Shown piece after piece: positions 60,359 through 64,000 of a stretch of DNA of 64,000 nt. The notes under the pieces were generated by a model. It did no database searches. It was not told where the DNA came from and saw only the letters and a program-made list of their open reading frames with translations. The translations under genes and the position numbers were made by a program. Every line of letters begins with the position of its first letter. The first letter of the stretch is position 1. This DNA is from Aliarcobacter butzleri (lineage in GTDB: Bacteria; Campylobacterota; Campylobacteria; Campylobacterales; Arcobacteraceae): positions 1,116,001-1,180,000 of the forward strand of contig NZ_LT906455.1 in assembly GCF_900187115.1 (NCBI RefSeq). Reading direction: 5' to 3'.

Positions 60359-63047
60359 ATATTTAATTCTAATAAATGATGTTGATAAAACAGAAGAGAT
60401 TGAAAGTTTTGATGTTAATAAAAATAAAGTTGATGTAGTTTTTAAAAGTAACAATACAAAATACCCATATAGTTTAGATAAAGTTAAGATAATTGAAAAT
60501 CCTGTAGAAGTAAATATAAATAGTTGTATTATTTTTTCAAATGGGAAACAATTATTTAAGATATCTAAAATTCTTGATTTTAAAACTCACTTGAAAGTTT
60601 TTTTTGAAGATGGCAGTTATAGATTGTATGATAAAAAGCATATTAAAATAGAAAAAAACTGTTTAACTGATAATAAGGTAAATAGTGTATTAGAGTATTT
60701 AAAAAGTTTAGCAGAAAGATTAAATAATAGTGATGATAAAGAAGAAATTGGATTTTTAGATAAACAATATAAAAAAATGACTTTCATAAGTGAAGATAGT
60801 GTTTTATCTAAATATTTAAGTTCTAGTAGTATTGATACATTTGAAAATAGTTCTACAACTATTTTCCCATTTGGATTCAACCTAAGCCAAGAAAAAGCTG
60901 TAAAAAATGCACTAACAAATCAAATAAGTATTATAGAAGGACCTCCAGGTACTGGTAAAACACAAACTATATTAAATATTTTATCAAATATTATAATGCA
61001 AGAAAAAACAGTTGCTATTGTGTCAAATAATAATGCAGCAACAAAAAATGTATATGATAAATTAAGTAGTTACGATTTATCTTTTATATCAGCTTTTTTG
61101 GGTAATAAAGATAATCAAGAAGAGTTTTTTAATAATCAAGATAGCAATTATCCAAGTTTTGTAAGTGAAAAAACTGAGGTTGATTTTAATAAACTATATA
61201 AAGAAGTAAGCCAAGATAGTAAATCTCTTAAAGATATGTTATCTACTCAGAATGAACTAGCATTACAAAAGCAACTATATGAAGAATTTAAAGTAGAAAA
61301 AAAACACTTTTTAGATTACTATGAAAAAAAAGATAAAAATATAGAATATTTTAAAACTTTCAACAAGTATAATATTGATTCTATACTTTCTTTATGGGCA
61401 GAGTTTGAGAATATTCAACTTTTAAATAAAAAAATAACGCTTTTGTTTAAAATAAAGAATTTCATAAAATATAGGCTCTTTTCTTTTTCAATTTATAAAT
61501 ATCCAATAAACTCTATAATTCAATGTCTTCAAAGTTTATTTTATGAAAATAAAGAGATTGAAATAACTAAACAAATAAATACTTTTGAAAATAAATTATC
61601 AAATTTTGATTTTGAAAATAAAATGAAGTTATATACTCAAAAGTCAATATTTTTATTAAAAAGGTTTATCGCAAATAAATATAAATTTGCCAATAAGAGA
61701 ACAAGTTTTAATAGTGATGTCTTATGGAAAGATTTTGGAAGTTTTATTGAAGAATATCCTATTGTTTTAAGTACAACTCATTCCTTAAGAAACTCTACTG
61801 GAAATAGTTATTTATATGATTATTTAATAATAGATGAATCTTCTCAAGTTGATGTGCTTTCAGGTTCTTTAGCTTTATCTTGTGCAAAAAATGTGGTTAT
61901 TGTTGGTGACCTAAAACAACTACCTCATGTAATTACAAATGAAACAAAAGATTTAATTCAAATTGTTTACAATCAATATAAAGTTGATGAAGCATATCAT
62001 TATGATAATAACTTGTTGCTATCTATTACTAAAATTTTTAAAGATGTTCCAAAAACACTTTTAAAAGAGCACTATAGATGTAATCCAAAAATTATAGGTT
62101 TTTGTAATAAAAAATTTTATAATAACGAGCTAATAGTTTTAACAAAATTTAAAAATGAAAATGAATCACCTTTAGTTTTGTTTAATACGGCAGAAGGAAA
62201 TCATGCAAGAGGAAAATACAATCAACGTCAAATTGACGTAATTACTAACGAGATATTACCTAATTTAAATGATAGTAGCATAGGAATAATCTCTCCTTTT
62301 AGAAAACAAGTAAATAAAATAAATGAAGAGTATAAAAATAATAAAGAAATAGAAGTTGATACTGTACATAAATATCAAGGTCGTGAAAAAAATATAATCA
62401 TTTTAAGTACAGTAGTAAATGATGAAGATGAATTCGCTGATGATAAGAACTTGTTAAATGTTGCTATTTCAAGAGCTGTAGATAAGCTTTATGTAGTAGT
62501 TTCAGATAGAGAAAAGAATCAAAACATGAAAGATTTAGTAGGATATATTAAGTATTATAATTGTGATATTGTAGAAAGTAAAATTTACTCAATATTTGAT
62601 TTACTTTATAAAAGCTATTCTTCTCATCTAAATAAGTATCAACAAAAATATAAAAATGTATCTGAACATAAATCTGAAAATTTGATGAGTCTTATAATTG
62701 ATGAAGTACTGAAAGATGATAACTTTCTTCACTTAGATGTGGTATTACATAGACAATTACGTGTGATAATTAAAGATTTTACTTTACTAAATGAAGAAGA
62801 AACTAAATTTGTAAATAATGAAAATACTCATATAGACTTTTTAATATATAGCAAAATTAATAAACAGATTGTATTGGCAATTGAAGTTGATGGTTATAAG
62901 TATCATGAGAATAGTCAAATTCAACTAAAGCGTGATAAATTAAAAGATGAAATATTAGAGAAATATAATATTCCAATAATAAGATTTGCAACTAATGCCA
63001 GTCAAGAAAGTAAAAAATTAAAAGAATGTTTAAAAAAGCTTGTATAA
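60345..63047 (+). CDS. superfamily 1 helicase with C-terminal nuclease-like domain
   Basis: 900-residue Upf1/Dna2-like helicase. Motifs in order: Walker A EGPPGTGKTQ near 201, motif II LIIDESSQVD near 499, VIVGDLKQLPH, LKEHYRCNPK, motif V VDTVHKYQGRE and motif VI NVAISRAVDKLY. Between the first two is a coiled insertion. The last 120 residues resemble a DUF2726/Vsr-like PD-(D/E)xK nuclease: a D in HIDFLIY, then E-V-D-G in LAIEVDGYKYH, then RDKLKDEIL and IPIIRFAT. Such helicase-nuclease fusions are often in defence or DNA-repair islands. It overlaps the sbcD remnant. Nuclease identity is inference from pattern. Confidence 0.8.
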   Translation: MDINKYLILINDVDKTEEIESFDVNKNKVDVVFKSNNTKYPYSLDKVKIIENPVEVNINSCIIFSNGKQLFKISKILDFKTHLKVFFEDGSYRLYDKKHIKIEKNCLTDNKVNSVLEYLKSLAERLNNSDDKEEIGFLDKQYKKMTFISEDSVLSKYLSSSSIDTFENSSTTIFPFGFNLSQEKAVKNALTNQISIIEGPPGTGKTQTILNILSNIIMQEKTVAIVSNNNAATKNVYDKLSSYDLSFISAFLGNKDNQEEFFNNQDSNYPSFVSEKTEVDFNKLYKEVSQDSKSLKDMLSTQNELALQKQLYEEFKVEKKHFLDYYEKKDKNIEYFKTFNKYNIDSILSLWAEFENIQLLNKKITLLFKIKNFIKYRLFSFSIYKYPINSIIQCLQSLFYENKEIEITKQINTFENKLSNFDFENKMKLYTQKSIFLLKRFIANKYKFANKRTSFNSDVLWKDFGSFIEEYPIVLSTTHSLRNSTGNSYLYDYLIIDESSQVDVLSGSLALSCAKNVVIVGDLKQLPHVITNETKDLIQIVYNQYKVDEAYHYDNNLLLSITKIFKDVPKTLLKEHYRCNPKIIGFCNKKFYNNELIVLTKFKNENESPLVLFNTAEGNHARGKYNQRQIDVITNEILPNLNDSSIGIISPFRKQVNKINEEYKNNKEIEVDTVHKYQGREKNIIILSTVVNDEDEFADDKNLLNVAISRAVDKLYVVVSDREKNQNMKDLVGYIKYYNCDIVESKIYSIFDLLYKSYSSHLNKYQQKYKNVSEHKSENLMSLIIDEVLKDDNFLHLDVVLHRQLRVIIKDFTLLNEEETKFVNNENTHIDFLIYSKINKQIVLAIEVDGYKYHENSQIQLKRDKLKDEILEKYNIPIIRFATNASQESKKLKECLKKLV

Positions 63048-63137
63048 CTTATTTCTAGTTTTTAATAATACATCATTTTGATAAAAATTAGTAAAATAAA
63101 TGCTAATAAAAAATTATATATTAAAGTAGGATTTTAA
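63048..63137 (+). other. short gap after the helicase gene
   Basis: AT-rich gap without a recognisable terminator. AAAGTAGG at 63124-63130 serves as ribosome site of the following small ORF. Nothing else seen. Confidence 0.4.
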
Positions 63138-63236
63138 ATGGAAGATTTTCAAAATGAAGTAATAGGTTTTATAGTTGTTGCTTTAGTTGTAATTATGTTG
63201 GCTTATTATGAATCAAAAATTAGAAAAAAAGATTAA
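63138..63236 (+). CDS. 32-residue single-helix membrane peptide
   Basis: Small ORF with ribosome site AAAGTAGG, coding for one hydrophobic helix (about residues 8-24, EVIGFIVVALVVIMLAY) between an acidic N-terminus and a basic C-terminus (SKIRKKD), a positive-inside topology typical of small membrane proteins. A hairpin with a T-run follows 20 bp later. Its function is unknown. Confidence 0.55.
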   Translation: MEDFQNEVIGFIVVALVVIMLAYYESKIRKKD

Positions 63237-63255
63237 ATTAATAAAAATTTAGAGC

Positions 63256-63279
63256 AAATTGATTTTTTGGTCAATTTTT
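63256..63279 (+). terminator. terminator of the small membrane peptide gene
   Basis: Seven-bp stem AAATTGA / TCAATTT with an eight-base loop, followed by further T. Weak but well placed. Confidence 0.5.
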
Positions 63280-63430
63280 ACTATAAAAAAATGCTTTAAA
63301 AAGTTAAAAATATTTAAAAAAATATAAAGTTTTTTCTCTAATTCTTTGCTTCTTAATACCGATATTATGGGCTTATAGCTATTTTACCTTTTTTATGATA
63401 GAATAAATAAATTATTTAAAGGAGTATGTT
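63280..63430 (+). promoter_or_regulatory. promoter region of the hibernation factor gene
   Basis: About 150 bp without a gene. A -10-like TATGATAG precedes AAAGGAG at 63418-63424 upstream of the ATG at 63431. No other element was seen. Confidence 0.4.
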
Positions 63431-63973
63431 ATGAATACAAGCATTGTAGGAAGACACATAAATTTAACGGATGCGATAAAAGATTATGTTAATAGTTCAG
63501 TTGAAGTGTTTAAAAAATATAATTTAGATATTATTTCTGTTACTTCTACTATTTCTGCAGATGAAAAACAAGGTAAAAAAGCATTTTCATTCGAATTTAC
63601 TTTAAATATTGCAAATATTGATACTGTTGTTGTAAAACAAAAAGATAAAGATTTATATGCAGCAATCGATATTGCTGTTGATAGAGTATCAAAAGTTTTA
63701 AGAAGACATCATGATAAAATAGCTTCTCACAAAGCAACAAAACTTAGTGAAGTTGAAGTAAATGAGATTGAAGATAAAATTGCAAAAGAACTTGAAAAAT
63801 TTGAAGATGAAATAATGCCAGTTAGACTTACTTCATATAAACCAATAGATATTGAAGAGGCACTTGAAGAGTTAAAAAATTCAACTGCTGTATTCAAAGT
63901 TTTCTATGATAAAGATGATAATATGAGAGTTTTATATAAAAGTTCAATCCCAGGTAAATTTGGGTTGTATTAA
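63431..63973 (+). CDS. hpf: ribosome hibernation-promoting factor, long form
   Basis: 180-residue ribosome dimerisation/hibernation protein. The N-terminal S30AE domain (about 1-100) has the typical VGRHINLTDAIKDYVNSS and DLYAAIDIAVDRVSKVLRRH; a linker leads to the C-terminal dimerisation domain (about 125-180) with VRLTSYKPIDIEEALEEL and ending in GKFGLY. Long HPF forms 100S ribosome dimers in stationary phase. Strong ribosome site AAAGGAG. Confidence 0.95.
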   Translation: MNTSIVGRHINLTDAIKDYVNSSVEVFKKYNLDIISVTSTISADEKQGKKAFSFEFTLNIANIDTVVVKQKDKDLYAAIDIAVDRVSKVLRRHHDKIASHKATKLSEVEVNEIEDKIAKELEKFEDEIMPVRLTSYKPIDIEEALEELKNSTAVFKVFYDKDDNMRVLYKSSIPGKFGLY

Positions 63974-64000
63974 AAAGAGCTCTTATCAAAAAAAGGTATT

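Overview
The window is very AT-rich, densely coding and contiguous, with no rRNA, tRNA, insertion sequence or CRISPR array that I can see. It looks like chromosome of an Arcobacter-group member of the Campylobacterota (epsilonproteobacteria). Reasons: the codon and base composition; the block aroB - MscS channel - mtaB - membrane-bound FtsH-like ATPase, which as I recall is also found in Campylobacter and Helicobacter; a monohaem cytochrome plus TorA-like reductase pair like the Campylobacter jejuni TMAO/DMSO system; an ArsS-like kinase; and a FlaC-like minor flagellin.

Layout. 1-1.7 kb: a 5'-truncated histidine kinase and its response regulator. 2.0-11.4 kb: a complete Lap-type adhesin secretion and retention module (TolC-OmpA fusion, ABC transporter with a C39-like domain, HlyD adaptor, LuxR-type regulator, LapG-like protease, LapD-like degenerate GGDEF/EAL receptor), but without the adhesin itself. 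11.5-18.0 kb: housekeeping run aroB, mscS-type channel, mtaB, mba-like ATPase, bioV-like esterase, mogA. 18.0-18.9 kb: ribB under an FMN riboswitch. 19.0-27.3 kb: an accessory stretch of small enzymes, a large unrecognised protein with a nuclease-like tail, an XRE regulator with two matching operator candidates, and an ABC-F ATPase with an attenuator-like leader. 27.5-30.6 kb: cytochrome c and TorA-like reductase. 30.6-44.6 kb: alpha/beta hydrolase and TetR divergent pair, mutS2, CorC/HlyC-type protein, AsmA/DUF748 protein, dapE, amt-glnK, pssA, ppx/gppA, FlaC-like protein. 44.7-52.2 kb: ilvBN, lpxD, ftsK, ArsRS-like two-component system. 52.2-60.0 kb: EF-hand protein, then a signalling island. 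60.0-64.0 kb: an internally deleted sbcD remnant fused to the start of a large helicase-nuclease gene, then the long-form ribosome hibernation factor.

The most interesting part is 53.1-60.4 kb. A 7TM-sensor histidine kinase and response regulator are followed by a protein carrying the spaced key residues of LuxI/FeeM-type N-acyl synthases, a second paralogous response regulator with nearly the same recognition helix, two lipoproteins and a membrane protein. Four intergenic regions here (before the synthase, the second regulator, a lipoprotein and the sbcD-remnant/helicase unit) carry tandem GTGAC boxes 11-12 bp apart, each 16-17 bp upstream of a -10-like hexamer. I read this as a local, self-regulated signalling regulon that may make and sense an acyl signal; the chemistry and the link are inferred, the boxes and motif spacing are seen directly.

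Two apparent leaderless genes (lapG-like, mutS2), two genes whose membrane helices require a non-standard start codon (ftsK, the ArsS-like kinase), and paired operator palindromes at the TetR locus are also recorded.
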